Assembly: GCF_902459665.1 (NCBI RefSeq)
Contig: NZ_CABPSL010000007.1
Coordinates: 1-64,000 of the forward strand
DNA length: 64,000 nt
Reading direction: 5' to 3'
From: Pandoraea cepalis
GTDB lineage: Bacteria > Pseudomonadota > Gammaproteobacteria > Burkholderiales > Burkholderiaceae
The notes beneath the pieces are model-generated. The model was not told where the DNA came from. It saw only the letters and a program-made list of their open reading frames with translations, and made no database searches. Below, piece after piece: positions 45,347 through 56,664 of this stretch. Positions within the stretch are counted from its first letter, which is position 1. Every line of letters begins with the position of its first letter. The translations under genes and the position numbers were made by a program.

Positions 45347-45529
45347 ATGTCGCAGCAAACTGTGAAAGTTAAGCTGGTCAAGAGCCTGATCGGTACGCGT
45401 GAAGAACATCGCGCGACCGTGAGGGGCCTGGGCCTGCGTCGAATCAATTCGGTCAGCGAGTTGCAGGATACGCCCGCTGTGCGGGGCATGATCAACAAGG
45501 TCTCGTACCTTGTGGCGATCGTCGACTGA
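45347..45529 (+). CDS. rpmD: 50S ribosomal protein L30
   Basis: A 60-residue protein with the family pattern [20 protein letters not shown] and [12 protein letters not shown] 45347 (MSQQTVK) is preferred over the in-frame GTG at 45338. Confidence 0.97.
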   Translation: MSQQTVKVKLVKSLIGTREEHRATVRGLGLRRINSVSELQDTPAVRGMINKVSYLVAIVD

Positions 45530-45540
45530 GCGAGGGCAAA

Positions 45541-45975
45541 ATGGAATTGAATTCGATTAAGCCGGCAGAAGGCGCCAAGCACGCCAAGCGCCGCGTTGGC
45601 CGTGGCATCGGTTCGGGTCTGGGTAAAACCGCCGGCCGTGGTCACAAGGGTCAAAAGTCGCGTTCGGGCGGCTTCCACAAGGTTGGCTTCGAAGGCGGTC
45701 AAATGCCGCTGCAACGTCGCCTGCCGAAGCGTGGTTTCAAGTCGCTGACGCGTCGTTTCGTGGGCGAAGTTCGCCTGTCGGACCTGAACAACCTGCCGGT
45801 CGACGAGATCGATCTGTTGGTTCTGAAGCAGGCCGGTCTGGTGAGCGAGCTGTCGCTGTCGGCCAAGGTCATCGCCTCGGGCGAGATCACCCGCAAGGTC
45901 GTTGTGAAGGGTCTGGGCGTCACCAAGGGTGCGCTCACGGCAATTCAAGCGGCTGGCGGTTCGGTTGCAGAGTAA
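45541..45975 (+). CDS. rplO: 50S ribosomal protein L15
   Basis: A 144-residue late-assembly protein. The glycine/arginine-rich N-terminal extension ([20 protein letters not shown]) threads into 23S rRNA. It lies directly before secY, the usual order. Confidence 0.98.
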   Translation: MELNSIKPAEGAKHAKRRVGRGIGSGLGKTAGRGHKGQKSRSGGFHKVGFEGGQMPLQRRLPKRGFKSLTRRFVGEVRLSDLNNLPVDEIDLLVLKQAGLVSELSLSAKVIASGEITRKVVVKGLGVTKGALTAIQAAGGSVAE

Positions 45976-45998
45976 GTTAGGTCACCCCGGAGCCAGCA

Positions 45999-47336
45999 TT
46001 GGCCAAGTCTCCTAATCTCGCTAAGCCTGGTACGCAGGGCCCGAAGTATGCGGATCTGCGCCGGCGGCTGGTTTTCCTGCTGCTGGCGTTGATCGTCTAC
46101 CGTATTGGTGCGCATATCCCGGTGCCGGGCATCGACCCCGATCAGCTGGCGCAGTTGTTCCAGCGCCAGTCGGGCGGGATCCTGGGCATGTTCAACATGT
46201 TCTCGGGTGGCGCGTTGTCGCGTTTCACGATCTTCGCGCTGGGGATCATGCCGTACATTTCGGCGTCGATCATCATGCAGCTGTTGGCGATGGTTTCGCC
46301 GCAGTTGGAAGCGTTGCGCAAGGAAGGTCAGTCCGGACAGCGCAAGATCACGCAGTACACCCGGTATTTCACGGTGCTACTCGCGCTCTTCCAAGCCGCA
46401 GCGATCGCAGTGACGTTGGAGAGCGAGCCTGGGCTCGTCGTCGATCCGGGCATGCTGTTCCGCCTGACGACGGTGATCACGCTTGTGACCGGCACGATGT
46501 TCCTGATGTGGCTTGGTGAGCAGATCACCGAACGCGGCCTGGGTAACGGTATCTCGATCATCATCTTTGGTGGTATCGCGGCCGGTTTGCCGAACGCTGT
46601 GGGCGGTTTGTTCGAGCTTGTCAGCACGGGTTCGATTGGTCCGTTCTCGGCCATCGTGATCTGTGCCCTCGTGGTGCTCGTGACGTTCTTCGTCGTGTTT
46701 GTCGAACGAGGTCAGCGCAAGATCCTCGTGAACTACGCCAAGCGTCAGGTGGGCAACAAGGTGTACGGCGGCCAGGCTTCGCACCTGCCGCTCAAGCTGA
46801 ACATGGCAGGCGTGATTCCGCCGATCTTCGCATCGTCGATCATCCTGTTCCCGGCAACGATCGCGAATTGGTTCGGCGCAGGCGAAAGCACGCGCTGGCT
46901 CAAGGATTTCGCCGCGAAGTTGTCGCCGGGTCAGCCGATCTACGTGATGCTCTACGCTTTGGCGATCGTGTTCTTTTGCTTCTTCTACACCGCACTGGTG
47001 TTCAACAGCAAAGAGACCGCGGACAACCTGAAGAAGAGCGGCGCGTTTGTACCGGGCATCCGTCCGGGCGATCAGACGGCGCGGTACATCGACAAGATCC
47101 TGACGCGTCTGACACTGGCCGGTGCGGCTTACGTCACGCTGGTGTGTTTGCTGCCTGAGTTTCTGGTGTTGCGTTGGAACGTTCCGTTCTACTTCGGTGG
47201 AACCTCACTGCTGATTATCGTGGTGGTGACGATGGATTTCATGGCTCAAGTGCAGTCGTATGTGATGTCGCAACAGTATGAGTCGCTGCTCAAAAAGGCG
47301 AATTTCAAGGGCGGCAATAACATGACGCTTCGCTGA
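45999..47336 (+). CDS. secY: Preprotein translocase subunit SecY
   Basis: A 445-residue channel of the Sec translocon with ten membrane segments. Markers are [20 protein letters not shown] (plug/TM2) and the cytoplasmic loop [19 protein letters not shown]; the C-terminus ends NNMTLR. It starts with TTG behind CCCCGGAGCC, giving the family N-terminus MAKSPNLAK. Together with SecE (3407) it forms the core complex. Confidence 0.97.
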   Translation: MAKSPNLAKPGTQGPKYADLRRRLVFLLLALIVYRIGAHIPVPGIDPDQLAQLFQRQSGGILGMFNMFSGGALSRFTIFALGIMPYISASIIMQLLAMVSPQLEALRKEGQSGQRKITQYTRYFTVLLALFQAAAIAVTLESEPGLVVDPGMLFRLTTVITLVTGTMFLMWLGEQITERGLGNGISIIIFGGIAAGLPNAVGGLFELVSTGSIGPFSAIVICALVVLVTFFVVFVERGQRKILVNYAKRQVGNKVYGGQASHLPLKLNMAGVIPPIFASSIILFPATIANWFGAGESTRWLKDFAAKLSPGQPIYVMLYALAIVFFCFFYTALVFNSKETADNLKKSGAFVPGIRPGDQTARYIDKILTRLTLAGAAYVTLVCLLPEFLVLRWNVPFYFGGTSLLIIVVVTMDFMAQVQSYVMSQQYESLLKKANFKGGNNMTLR

Positions 47337-47345
47337 CCTTGGGTC

Positions 47346-47564
47346 ATGTCGAAAGACGACGTTATTCAAATGCAGGGCGAGGTCGTTGAAAACCTCCCCA
47401 ATGCCACCTTCCGGGTAAAGCTGGAAAATGGCCATGTAGTACTCGGACATATTTCCGGCAAGATGCGGATGCACTACATCCGAATCTTGCCTGGAGATAA
47501 GGTGACGGTAGAGTTGACGCCCTACGATCTGTCGCGTGCGCGGATCGTCTTCCGGGCGAAGTGA
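47346..47564 (+). CDS. infA: Translation initiation factor IF-1
   Basis: A 72-residue OB-fold protein that blocks the A site during initiation. [20 protein letters not shown] and the [15 protein letters not shown] segment are canonical. It sits between secY and rpmJ. Many Burkholderiales carry a second infA elsewhere. Confidence 0.98.
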   Translation: MSKDDVIQMQGEVVENLPNATFRVKLENGHVVLGHISGKMRMHYIRILPGDKVTVELTPYDLSRARIVFRAK

Positions 47565-47583
47565 TTAGAGAGAGGGAATTGTC

Positions 47584-47700
47584 ATGAAAGTTTTGGCATC
47601 TGTTAAGTGCATCTGCCGCAATTGCAAGTTTGTGAAGCGCAAAGGCGTGCTGCGCGTGATCTGCAGTTCGGATCCGCGCCACAAGCAACGTCAGGGCTAA
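47584..47700 (+). CDS. rpmJ: 50S ribosomal protein L36
   Basis: A 38-residue protein starting [20 protein letters not shown] and ending HKQRQG, behind AGAGAGGGAATTGTC. Zinc ligands C9 or C11, C14, C27 and H33 are present (the zinc-type L36). It is too short for most gene finders but certain from sequence and place between infA and rpsM. Confidence 0.97.
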   Translation: MKVLASVKCICRNCKFVKRKGVLRVICSSDPRHKQRQG

Positions 47701-47735
47701 TCGGCCTTTAACGCTATTTAGTTGGGGAATTACGA

Positions 47736-48101
47736 ATGGCTCGTATCGCAGGGGTTAACATCCCGAACCACCAGCACACCGCAATCGGCTTGACGGCCAT
47801 TTACGGTGTCGGCCGCACGCGCGCTCGCCAGATTTGCGACGCCGCCGGTGTGCCGTTCTCGAAGAAGGTCAAAGACCTCGACGACGCTGATCTCGAAAAG
47901 CTGCGTGATCAAGTCGGTCAACTGACGGTCGAGGGCGACCTGCGCCGTGAAGTGACCATGAACATCAAGCGCCTGATGGACCTGGGCTGCTATCGTGGTA
48001 TGCGTCACCGCAAGGGCTTGCCGCTTCGCGGTCAGCGCACCCGTACCAATGCGCGTACCCGCAAGGGCCCGCGTAAGGCCGGCGTCTCGCTGAAGAAGTA
48101 A
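47736..48101 (+). CDS. rpsM: 30S ribosomal protein S13
   Basis: A 121-residue 30S head protein forming bridges to L5. It contains [17 protein letters not shown] and the C-terminal [16 protein letters not shown] tail that reaches the P site. It is the first gene of the alpha operon. Confidence 0.98.
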   Translation: MARIAGVNIPNHQHTAIGLTAIYGVGRTRARQICDAAGVPFSKKVKDLDDADLEKLRDQVGQLTVEGDLRREVTMNIKRLMDLGCYRGMRHRKGLPLRGQRTRTNARTRKGPRKAGVSLKK

Positions 48102-48118
48102 CCAGAGGATAGGAACTC

Positions 48119-48523
48119 ATGGCTAAGCAACAGAACAACGCCGCTTCGCAGCGCGTTCGCAAGAAGGTCAAGAAGAGCGTTGCCGAGGGCGTCGTGCACG
48201 TCCACGCTTCGTTCAACAACACCATCATCACGATCACCGATCGTCAGGGCAACGCACTGGCATGGGCGACCTCGGGTGGCCAGGGCTTCAAGGGTTCGCG
48301 CAAGTCGACCCCGTTCGCTGCCCAGGTTGCTGCCGAGTCGGCTGGCCGCGTGGCACTGGAATACGGTGTGAAGAACCTGGAAGTTCGCATCAAGGGCCCG
48401 GGCCCGGGTCGCGAATCCGCGGTTCGTGCGCTGAACGCGCTGGGTATCAAGATCACGGCCATCTCGGACGTGACGCCGGTCCCGCACAACGGCTGCCGCC
48501 CGCCGAAGCGTCGTCGCATCTAA
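48119..48523 (+). CDS. rpsK: 30S ribosomal protein S11
   Basis: A 134-residue platform protein ([20 protein letters not shown], then [17 protein letters not shown]). It follows rpsM by 17 bases. Confidence 0.98.
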   Translation: MAKQQNNAASQRVRKKVKKSVAEGVVHVHASFNNTIITITDRQGNALAWATSGGQGFKGSRKSTPFAAQVAAESAGRVALEYGVKNLEVRIKGPGPGRESAVRALNALGIKITAISDVTPVPHNGCRPPKRRRI

Positions 48524-48543
48524 GACGCAGAAGCAAATCCTGC

Positions 48544-48623
48544 TATAATCGCGGGTTCGCGCACGGTCTCGGCCGTGCGCGTAGCAATTTCTAAGACCAC
48601 CGTCCGGTACACAGGTACCGGAC
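48544..48623 (+). promoter_or_regulatory. rpsK-rpsD leader with TATAAT and two hairpins
   Basis: The 152-base gap before rpsD holds a TATAAT (48544-48549) lacking a good -35. It also has two perfect hairpins: CGCGCACGG/CCGTGCGCG (48558-48566 with 48573-48581) and GTCCGGTAC/GTACCGGAC (48602-48610 with 48615-48623, loop ACAG). S4 commonly represses its own operon, so this is a candidate control region. Confidence 0.45.
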
Positions 48624-48675
48624 TTGCGTAGTGAACAAAGTTCGCTGCGTCAGATTTTGAGATAAAGGAACAACC

Positions 48676-49299
48676 GTGGCACGTTATATCGGCCCGAAGG
48701 CCAAACTCTCCCGCCGTGAAGGTACTGACCTCTTCCTGAAGAGCGCACGCCGCTCGCTCGCCGACAAGTGCAAGCTGGATAGCAAGCCGGGTCAGCATGG
48801 TCGCACCTCGGGTGCTCGTACGTCGGATTACGGCAACCAACTGCGCGAAAAGCAGAAGGTCAAGCGTATCTACGGCGTGCTTGAGCGCCAGTTCCGTCGC
48901 TATTTCGCGGAAGCCGATCGCGTCAAGGGCAACACGGGTGAAAACCTGCTGCAACTGCTCGAGTCGCGCCTCGACAACGTCGTGTACCGCATGGGCTTTG
49001 GCTCGACGCGTGCTGAAGCGCGCCAGCTGGTCGGCCACAAGGCGATCTCGCTGAATGGTGTTGTTTCCAACATCCCGTCGATCAAGGTCAAGGCCGGCGA
49101 CGTGATCACTGTGCGCGACGCTGCCAAGAAGCAAGTGCGTATTCAAGAAGCACTGTCGCTGGCGGAGCAAGTCGGTTTCCCGATCTGGGTTTCGGTTGAC
49201 GCCAAGAAGATGGAAGGCACTTTCAAGGCACTGCCGGAACGTAGCGATATCGCAGGCGACATCAACGAAAGCCTGATCGTTGAATTGTATTCGCGTTAA
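48676..49299 (+). CDS. rpsD: 30S ribosomal protein S4
   Basis: A 207-residue early 16S rRNA-binding protein with an S4 domain ([20 protein letters not shown], then HKAISLNG). It starts with GTG behind ATAAAGGAACAACC. An intrinsic terminator follows it inside the operon. Confidence 0.98.
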   Translation: MARYIGPKAKLSRREGTDLFLKSARRSLADKCKLDSKPGQHGRTSGARTSDYGNQLREKQKVKRIYGVLERQFRRYFAEADRVKGNTGENLLQLLESRLDNVVYRMGFGSTRAEARQLVGHKAISLNGVVSNIPSIKVKAGDVITVRDAAKKQVRIQEALSLAEQVGFPIWVSVDAKKMEGTFKALPERSDIAGDINESLIVELYSR

Positions 49300-49312
49300 T
49301 ATCCGTATGCTG

Positions 49313-49334
49313 ACGCGCCTCACGGCGCGTTTTT
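49313..49334 (+). terminator. Terminator/attenuator between rpsD and rpoA
   Basis: ACGCGCC (49313-49319) pairs with GGCGCGT (49324-49330), loop TCAC, with a T5 run. It is a short but complete intrinsic terminator within the alpha operon, likely partial so that rpoA is less abundant than the ribosomal genes. Confidence 0.75.
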
Positions 49335-49404
49335 GCGTTCCGTGCAGGTTGTCACGCATCAGCCTTATCGGTGTAACGAGCCGAGGGTATTGAAAAGGAA
49401 ACCT

Positions 49405-50382
49405 ATGCAAACCAGTTTGTTGAAGCCCAAGATCATCGCGGTTGAGCCGGTCGGTGAGCATCACGCCAAAGTCGTGATGGAGCCGTTCGAACGTGGCTAC
49501 GGCCACACCTTGGGTAACGCGCTTCGCCGCGTGCTGTTGTCGTCGATGGTCGGTTATGCCCCGACCGAAGTGACGATCGCCGGCGTTGTGCACGAATATT
49601 CCACCATCGATGGTGTCCAGGAAGATGTCGTTAACTTCCTGTTGAACCTGAAGGGTGTGGTGTTCAAGCTGCATAACCGTGACGAAGTCACTGTTACGCT
49701 GCGCAAGGATGGTGAAGGTGTGGTGCGCGCTTCGGACATCGAAGTGCCGCATGATGTAGAACTGATCAATCCCGACCACGTGATCGCGCATCTGGCCAAG
49801 GGCGGCAAGCTCGACGTACAGATCAAGATCGAAAAGGGTCGTGGTTATGTCCCGGGTAACGTGCGCCGTTACGGCGACGAATCGGCCAAGGTGATTGGCC
49901 GCATCGTTCTGGATGCGTCGTTCTCGCCGGTCAAGCGTGTGAGCTACGCGGTCGAATCGGCCCGCGTGGAGCAGCGTACGGACCTGGACAAGCTCGTGAT
50001 GAACATCGAAACCAACGGTGTGGTGTCGCCGGAAGAAGCGATCCGTCTGTCGGCTCGCATCCTCGTCGACCAACTGTCGGTGTTCGCTGCGCTGGAAGGC
50101 ACGGAAGCCGCCAGCGAAGCACCGTCGCGTGCGCCGCAGATCGATCCGATCCTGCTGCGCCCGGTGGACGATCTCGAGTTGACGGTGCGTTCGGCCAACT
50201 GCTTGAAGGCTGAAAACATCTACTACATCGGCGACCTGATCCAGCGTACCGAGAACGAATTGCTCAAGACCCCGAATTTGGGTCGCAAATCGCTCAACGA
50301 GATCAAGGAAGTGCTTGCCTCGCGTGGCCTCACGCTGGGCATGAAGCTCGAAAACTGGCCGCCGGCCGGTCTCGAGAAGTAA
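49405..50382 (+). CDS. rpoA: DNA-directed RNA polymerase subunit alpha
   Basis: A 325-residue assembly platform of RNA polymerase. The N-terminal domain (1-235) contains [20 protein letters not shown]. The flexible linker is followed by the C-terminal domain that contacts UP elements and activators ([17 protein letters not shown], then [12 protein letters not shown]). ATG 49405 (MQTSLLKPK) follows GAAAAGGAAACCT; the frame opens at 49333. Confidence 0.98.
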   Translation: MQTSLLKPKIIAVEPVGEHHAKVVMEPFERGYGHTLGNALRRVLLSSMVGYAPTEVTIAGVVHEYSTIDGVQEDVVNFLLNLKGVVFKLHNRDEVTVTLRKDGEGVVRASDIEVPHDVELINPDHVIAHLAKGGKLDVQIKIEKGRGYVPGNVRRYGDESAKVIGRIVLDASFSPVKRVSYAVESARVEQRTDLDKLVMNIETNGVVSPEEAIRLSARILVDQLSVFAALEGTEAASEAPSRAPQIDPILLRPVDDLELTVRSANCLKAENIYYIGDLIQRTENELLKTPNLGRKSLNEIKEVLASRGLTLGMKLENWPPAGLEK

Positions 50383-50390
50383 AGGTGTAA

Positions 50391-50420
50391 CGACATGGCC
50401 GCCTTGGGGCGGTCGTGTCG
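50391..50420 (+). repeat. Hairpin between rpoA and rplQ
   Basis: A 13-bp stem (50391-50403 with 50408-50420, two G-T wobbles) and loop TTGG, just after rpoA. No T run follows, so it may be a processing or stability element in the 165-base rpoA-rplQ gap. Confidence 0.55.
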
Positions 50421-50547
50421 CTACGTAAGTGCGGCGCGTCGGAATGTCCTTGATGTTCCGATACGGCCGATAGCAAAGGTACCGGCCCGCGGTGGTTGTC
50501 ACCGATAGAAGAGCTAGGTCGAAAACTCTGTTTAAAGGAAAGTTGAA

Positions 50548-50940
50548 ATGCGTCACCGTCATGGTCTTCGTAAGCTGAACCGTACCAGCAGCCACCGTCT
50601 GGCAATGCTGCGCAATATGTCGAACTCGTTGATCCAACACGAAGCGATCAAGACCACGCTGCCGAAGGCGAAGGAACTGCGCAAGGTCGTCGAGCCCCTC
50701 ATCACGCTGGGTAAGAAGGATTCGCTGGCCAACCGTCGTCTGGCGTTCAACCGCCTGCGCGATCGTGACATGGTCACCAAGCTGTTCAACGAACTGGGCC
50801 CGCGCTTTGCCAACCGTCCGGGCGGCTACCTGCGCATCCTGAAGATGGGTTTCCGCGTGGGCGATAACGCACCGATGGCGTTCGTCGAACTGCTGGACCG
50901 CCCGGAAGTCGACACGGAAGCGCCGGAAGTGGCTGAGTAA
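50548..50940 (+). CDS. rplQ: 50S ribosomal protein L17
   Basis: A 130-residue protein beginning [20 protein letters not shown] behind AAAGGAAAGTTGAA. It is the last gene of the alpha operon, followed by a strong terminator. Confidence 0.98.
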   Translation: MRHRHGLRKLNRTSSHRLAMLRNMSNSLIQHEAIKTTLPKAKELRKVVEPLITLGKKDSLANRRLAFNRLRDRDMVTKLFNELGPRFANRPGGYLRILKMGFRVGDNAPMAFVELLDRPEVDTEAPEVAE

Positions 50941-50984
50941 GCGACACGCGCAACGGTCTTTTCAAGGCCGTGAGCCGTAAAAAG

Positions 50985-51011
50985 AAGCCAGGTCAACGAC
51001 CTGGCTTTTTT
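50985..51011 (+). terminator. Terminator of the alpha operon
   Basis: AAGCCAGGTC (50985-50994) pairs perfectly with GACCTGGCTT (50998-51007), loop AAC, ending in T6. Confidence 0.92.
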
Positions 51012-51134
51012 CATTTTAAGGCGTCGTCTGAACCCGTCTGCTCTGCAGTCTGGAAATCGCTGGCTGATTGGGCACATTTCGCGGCGTCGGTGTACAGTGA
51101 ACGATCCTCACGCTCGAATGGTCTACGCCACATC

Positions 51135-51467
51135 ATGGACGCCCTTCTTATCGTCACGACGACGTTTCCCGACGAGGCCAGCGCCAACGCCGCCATCGAC
51201 GGTATGCTGGCCGAGCGGCTGGCGGCGTGCGTGCAGCAAATGGCACCGGTGCGTTCGAGCTATCGCTGGCAAGGCAAGCGCGAGACGAGCGTGGAAGTGC
51301 CGCTCATGATCAAGACGACGGCGGCGCGTTACAGCGCGCTGGAGCAATACATTAAAGAACATCATCCCTACGACGTGCCGGAGATTGTGGCGTGGCCCGC
51401 CACGGCAGCGCTGCCTGCCTACGCGCGGTGGGTTGAAGATGAAACGCGGGGGGCGTTGCATGTCTGA
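51135..51467 (+). CDS. cutA: Divalent cation tolerance protein CutA
   Basis: A 110-residue trimeric CutA1-family protein (LIVTTTFPDEASANAAIDGM, LAACVQQMAPVRSSYRWQGK, EVPLMIKTT, HHPYDVPEIVAWP). It is linked to copper tolerance and cytochrome c biogenesis in E. coli, where it also adjoins dsbD; the molecular role is unclear. ATG 51135 is chosen over the frame opening at 50970. It overlaps dsbD by 8 bases. Confidence 0.96.
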   Translation: MDALLIVTTTFPDEASANAAIDGMLAERLAACVQQMAPVRSSYRWQGKRETSVEVPLMIKTTAARYSALEQYIKEHHPYDVPEIVAWPATAALPAYARWVEDETRGALHV

Positions 51468-53457
51468 CGTGCAGACAATGGTGGGACGGGGGATCTCGCG
51501 AGGCAGTCGCAATGGGCACGGCCCGATGCGACATCGGGTCATATGGTTATGGTCGGTCGCATTACTGTTGGTGGCGGCGGTTCTGTTGCTCGGGGCCGGG
51601 CGCGCGCACGCCGCTGACGATTTTCTCGACCCGGATGTCGCCTTCAAGGTATCGAAGACAGAGCAGCCCGGTGCGGTGCTGCTGCATTTCGAAGTGGCCA
51701 AGGGCTACTACCTCTATCGAGAACGGTTTGCTTTCGCAGCCGACAATCCTGCCGTCACGCTCGGCGTACCGGTGTTTCCGAAGGGTGAAGTCAAGCGCGA
51801 CGAGACTTTCGGCAAGGACATGGAGGTGTATCACGAGCCCATCGACGTTCGCATCCCGGTGAGTCGGGCGGGGGCCCCGTTTACGCTGAACGTCACCATG
51901 CAGGGCTGCGCCGAGAAGGGGCTGTGCTATCCCCCGATGGACAAGCCGTTGAAGATTTCCGCTGCCGCGATTGGCGGCGCGAATAGCGGGAGTTCAACGG
52001 CCGCATCAACGCCGGTCCCCGCAACGCCGGCCTTGCTCGGGGGCATGGCGCAAGCGTCGAGCGGTGGGAAGATCGTCACGTCGCCGGAATCCGTGTCGGC
52101 AGCCCCCAACGCTGACACGGCCAGCGGCTGGTTGTCCGCGCGAGACGACTATAGCGAGGCCGAGCGGATCCTCTCCGGCGGCAGCTTCGTGCTGGCATTG
52201 GCGATCTTCTTCGCGCTGGGTGTCGGGTTGGCGTTCACGCCGTGTGTGTTGCCGATGGTCCCGATTCTCCTGTCGATTGTCGCAGGGCAGGGAGCCAGTC
52301 GAGGCAAGGCCGTGCGTCTGGCCATTGCCTATGTGCTCGGCATGTCCGTGGTGAACACCGTCATTGGTGTGGCCGCCGGATTGCTGGGGCAAGGTCTGAT
52401 CGCGTTCCTGCAGGCGCCGTGGGTGCTGGTCTCGTTCGCGCTGCTCATGATCGTCCTGTCGTTGTCGATGTTCGGCATGTACGAGATTCAGGTGCCGTTG
52501 GCGTTGCGCGCTCGAATCGATGACGCCGCTCGCAAGCAGGCGTCGGGTCAATGGGTCGGCGCGGCGATGATGGGCGTGCTATCGGGACTGATCGTGAGCC
52601 CATGTGTGACCGCCCCGCTGGCGGCCGCGCTCGCCTTTATCGCGAAGACGGGAGATTCGGTCTTCGGTGGCGCAACGCTCTTCGCATTGTCGCTTGGGAT
52701 GGGATTACCGCTTGTGCTTCTCGCGGGCGGCGGCGGCGCGTTGCTGCCGCGTGCGGGGGCATGGATGGGCGGCGTGAAACGCTTCTTCGGCTTCCTGCTT
52801 CTCGGTGTTGCGCTGTGGATTGTGCGGCCATTGCTGACCACGCCGGTTCTGTTGTTGGGATGGGGCGCCTTGCTGTTGGTGGCCGCCGCGTTCATGCACG
52901 TTTTCGATAGACTGCCCGATGGTGTCGGCGCTGCACGGCGCGTGCTCAAGGGGTTAGGCGTTGTCGTCGCCCTTCTTGGCGCCGTGGCTTTGGTGGGGGC
53001 GGCAACGGGGGCGCGTGATGCGCTTGCGCCACTCGCGGGGTTGACAGTGGCCACCTCGGGGAGCGCCAGCGCCAGCGCACCCGTGGTCGAGGGGGCCAGG
53101 TTCCGGCGCGTACGCAGCGTTGCAGAGCTCGATCAGGTTATCGCGACGGCAGGGCGTCCGGTGATGTTCGACTTCTATGCGGACTGGTGTATTAGCTGCA
53201 AGGAAATGGAGCGCTCCGTTTTCACGGATCCGCGTGTCAAAGCCCGTCTCGATCAGATGGTGCTCGTGCAGGCTGACGTCACGGCCAACAACGCCGACGA
53301 TCAGGCGTTGCTCAAGCGCTTCGGACTGTTCGGCCCGCCGGGCATCATCTTCTTCGATGGCAGCGGTAACGAGAGGACGGGGATGCGCGTGATCGGCGCA
53401 CAGTCGGCGGATCAGTTCCTGCGCAGCCTGGACAAGGCCCTCGGCCCGGCCACCTGA
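51460..53457 (+). CDS. dsbD: Thiol:disulfide interchange protein DsbD
   Basis: A 665-residue inner-membrane reductant carrier that brings thioredoxin electrons to the periplasm for DsbC and cytochrome c maturation. A signal peptide ends near residue 51 (AHA-ADD). The alpha domain carries C150 and C156, the membrane domain of eight helices carries C262 (FTPCVLPMVP) and C382 (SPCVTAPLA), and the C-terminal thioredoxin-like gamma domain carries C577/C580 (ADWCISCK). All six redox cysteines are present. It is translationally coupled to cutA. Confidence 0.97.
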   Translation: MSDVQTMVGRGISRGSRNGHGPMRHRVIWLWSVALLLVAAVLLLGAGRAHAADDFLDPDVAFKVSKTEQPGAVLLHFEVAKGYYLYRERFAFAADNPAVTLGVPVFPKGEVKRDETFGKDMEVYHEPIDVRIPVSRAGAPFTLNVTMQGCAEKGLCYPPMDKPLKISAAAIGGANSGSSTAASTPVPATPALLGGMAQASSGGKIVTSPESVSAAPNADTASGWLSARDDYSEAERILSGGSFVLALAIFFALGVGLAFTPCVLPMVPILLSIVAGQGASRGKAVRLAIAYVLGMSVVNTVIGVAAGLLGQGLIAFLQAPWVLVSFALLMIVLSLSMFGMYEIQVPLALRARIDDAARKQASGQWVGAAMMGVLSGLIVSPCVTAPLAAALAFIAKTGDSVFGGATLFALSLGMGLPLVLLAGGGGALLPRAGAWMGGVKRFFGFLLLGVALWIVRPLLTTPVLLLGWGALLLVAAAFMHVFDRLPDGVGAARRVLKGLGVVVALLGAVALVGAATGARDALAPLAGLTVATSGSASASAPVVEGARFRRVRSVAELDQVIATAGRPVMFDFYADWCISCKEMERSVFTDPRVKARLDQMVLVQADVTANNADDQALLKRFGLFGPPGIIFFDGSGNERTGMRVIGAQSADQFLRSLDKALGPAT

Positions 53458-53542
53458 GCGCTGCGGCCGGAATCCGAGCGCTGCAGCCCGAACCCGGGCG
53501 CGGATCGTCGCGAACGGATTCGGTGGCGCGCCCAGACACGGC

Positions 53543-54714
<1,172 letters not shown>

Positions 54715-54799
54715 ACCGGATGTTCGCACTGCGTGTGACGTCCCCCGCTTCTCCTCCCTGAGCGGGCGCCTGTCGTTCTACGATAAGGCTCATTTAAAC

Positions 54800-54826
54800 C
54801 CGCCGTGCCTACACGGCGGTTTTTTT
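54800..54826 (+). terminator. Orphan rightward intrinsic terminator
   Basis: CCGCCGTG (54800-54807) pairs with CACGGCGG (54812-54819), loop CCTA, followed by T7. On the opposite strand the tail is only GGTTTAAA, so rightward use is favoured, yet no rightward gene lies upstream. Confidence 0.8.
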
Positions 54827-55027
54827 ATGGGCGCGCGAATCGTCTTGTCGGATCCCCCGACAGCCCTGCTTTCCAACGGATTCGAGGGAGCTCATCCGTT
54901 CGGCCTAGGGCACGCTGCGCTGACCGTTGCGCGCATCCCTATCACGCCCAATCCATCGGCAGCCACGCGGCTCGCCGCGACAATCTGTCGCGCTGGCTTC
55001 CCGCTTCCCCCGCCGCTTGATGCCAAC

Positions 55028-55696
55028 TTACTTCGTGGCGGCGTCGCGCGGCGGAATGGCGAGCCAGTCTTCGAGCACGCGCTGCGCAGCGTCGACGCCG
55101 GTGCGCTTGAGCGACGAGAACAGTTGCGCCGTGAATTGCGGCGCCGTGGCAGGATCGTCGGCAGGCAGGCCGTCGGTGCGGGGCAGCGCAGCCAGGCGCT
55201 TTTGTGTGTCACGCAGTACGACCGTCGCTTCCTGACGTGTGAGCTTGTCCACCTTGGTCAGCAGCACATGGATCGGGCGGCCCGTGGTCTTGAACCATTC
55301 GATCAACTTGCAATCGAGTTCGGTGAACGGGCGGCGCGAGTCCATCAGAAGGACGAGGCCGCGCAGTTGTGGCCGTTGCACCAGATAATCGCCGAGGAGC
55401 TGCTGCCAGTGCACCTTCACGCCACCGCCGACCTCGGCGTAGCCATAGCCGGGCAAATCGACGAGATAGCCGTACAGCTTATCAAGGTGGGCGATCTCGA
55501 AGTAGTTGATGTGCTGCGTGCGTCCCGGCGTCTTGCTCGAGAAGGCCAGCCGCTTCTGGTTGCACAGGATGTTGAGCGCGCTGGACTTGCCCGCGTTCGA
55601 GCGGCCCGCGAAGGCGACCTCGGGCACGGCCGTGGGCGGCAGGTCGCGCAGATGATTGACGGTCGTGAAGAAGCGGGCTTGATGAAGTAGGGACAT
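55028..55696 (-). CDS. engB: Ribosome biogenesis GTP-binding protein EngB (YsxC/YihA)
   Basis: A 222-residue TrmE-Era-EngA-EngB-Septin family GTPase needed for 50S assembly. G1 is GRSNAGKS (31-38), G2 threonine T60, G3 DLPG (80-83, then YGYA) and G4 TKVDKL. Met 55696 gives [10 protein letters not shown], which matches relatives; the frame opens at 55756. It is divergent from the cytochrome c4 gene. Confidence 0.96.
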   Translation of the reverse strand: MSLLHQARFFTTVNHLRDLPPTAVPEVAFAGRSNAGKSSALNILCNQKRLAFSSKTPGRTQHINYFEIAHLDKLYGYLVDLPGYGYAEVGGGVKVHWQQLLGDYLVQRPQLRGLVLLMDSRRPFTELDCKLIEWFKTTGRPIHVLLTKVDKLTRQEATVVLRDTQKRLAALPRTDGLPADDPATAPQFTAQLFSSLKRTGVDAAQRVLEDWLAIPPRDAATK

Positions 55697-55994
55697 GACG
55701 GAGACCGAGGAGCGCCGCAGCGACGGGAGTCGGGCTGCAACGCGGACGCAGGGCACGCAAGACGGTGGGTCTGATGCCCCCCGGCGATGGCTCGGGAAGC
55801 CCCGTTCTGCGGCCTTCTACATGGAAATCCCCTAAAGTCGGGGAAAGACTTTATTGTACAATATGAAAGTTAACCTTGGCCTGACCAAGGCTTGTCCGAA
55901 CGTCTCGCGCGCCGTGAGGTTGGAGGAGAAACGCGGCGCCGGACGGTGAGTTCGAACGACCGATTTCCCGACAAAACAGATATAAGGTGTGCGA
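55697..55994. other. engB-cytochrome c4 divergent promoter region
   Basis: 298 bases between divergent genes. The perfect 12-bp palindrome TATTGTACAATA (55852-55863) offers a TACAAT -10 on both strands; clear -35 boxes were not found. No gene is seen. Confidence 0.5.
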
Positions 55995-56651
55995 ATGAAC
56001 CGAGGAGTGTGGAAGTCTCTCGCTGCAACACCGTTGGCACTGGCGTGCTTTCTTCTGAGCGGTGCTGGACAAGCCGCCGAGGCGCAGGCGCCCGCCAAAC
56101 CCGACCTGAACCGGGGACAGGCCATTGCCAGTCAGGTTTGTGCCGCCTGCCATGCGGCAGACGGCAACAGCGCCGGCGGCGCGTATCCGAAGCTTGCCGG
56201 TCAGCACGCCGAATATCTCTACAAGCAACTCACCGAATTCAAGGCCCAGCCCGGCAAAACGCCGGTGCGTAATAACGCCATCATGGCCGGCATGGTCGCC
56301 GCACTGTCCGATCAGGACATGCGCAATGTCTCCGCCTATTTCGCCTCGCAGACCATGAAACCGGGTGCCGCGCGCGACAAGGACACCGTGCCGCTGGGCC
56401 AGAAGATTTACCGCGGCGGCCTGGCCGAAAAGGGCGTTCCCGCCTGCGCCTCATGCCACGGCCCAACAGGCGCCGGCATGCCATCGCAATACCCTCGGCT
56501 GTCAGGCCAGTGGGCGGAATACACCGCCGCCCAGTTGGTGGCGTTCCGCGACGAGGTTCGCAAAAACAACGCGCCGATGCATACGGTCGCGTCGCGGTTG
56601 TCGGACAAGGAAATCAAGGCAGTCGCGGATTACATCGCCGGTTTGCGCTGA
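55995..56651 (+). CDS. Cytochrome c4 (dihaem, periplasmic)
   Basis: A 218-residue exported protein with two class I cytochrome c domains. A signal peptide ends near residue 28-30 (GAGQAAEA). Haem sites are C49AACH53 and C151ASCH155; distal Met ligands are likely M100 and the Met in NNAPMHTVA. It is a high-potential electron carrier, often to terminal oxidases. ATG 55995 is chosen over GTG 55989. It stands just ahead of the cytochrome c maturation genes resB and ccsA that would attach its haems. Confidence 0.95.
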   Translation: MNRGVWKSLAATPLALACFLLSGAGQAAEAQAPAKPDLNRGQAIASQVCAACHAADGNSAGGAYPKLAGQHAEYLYKQLTEFKAQPGKTPVRNNAIMAGMVAALSDQDMRNVSAYFASQTMKPGAARDKDTVPLGQKIYRGGLAEKGVPACASCHGPTGAGMPSQYPRLSGQWAEYTAAQLVAFRDEVRKNNAPMHTVASRLSDKEIKAVADYIAGLR

Positions 56652-56664
56652 TCGGCAGGCCCTG

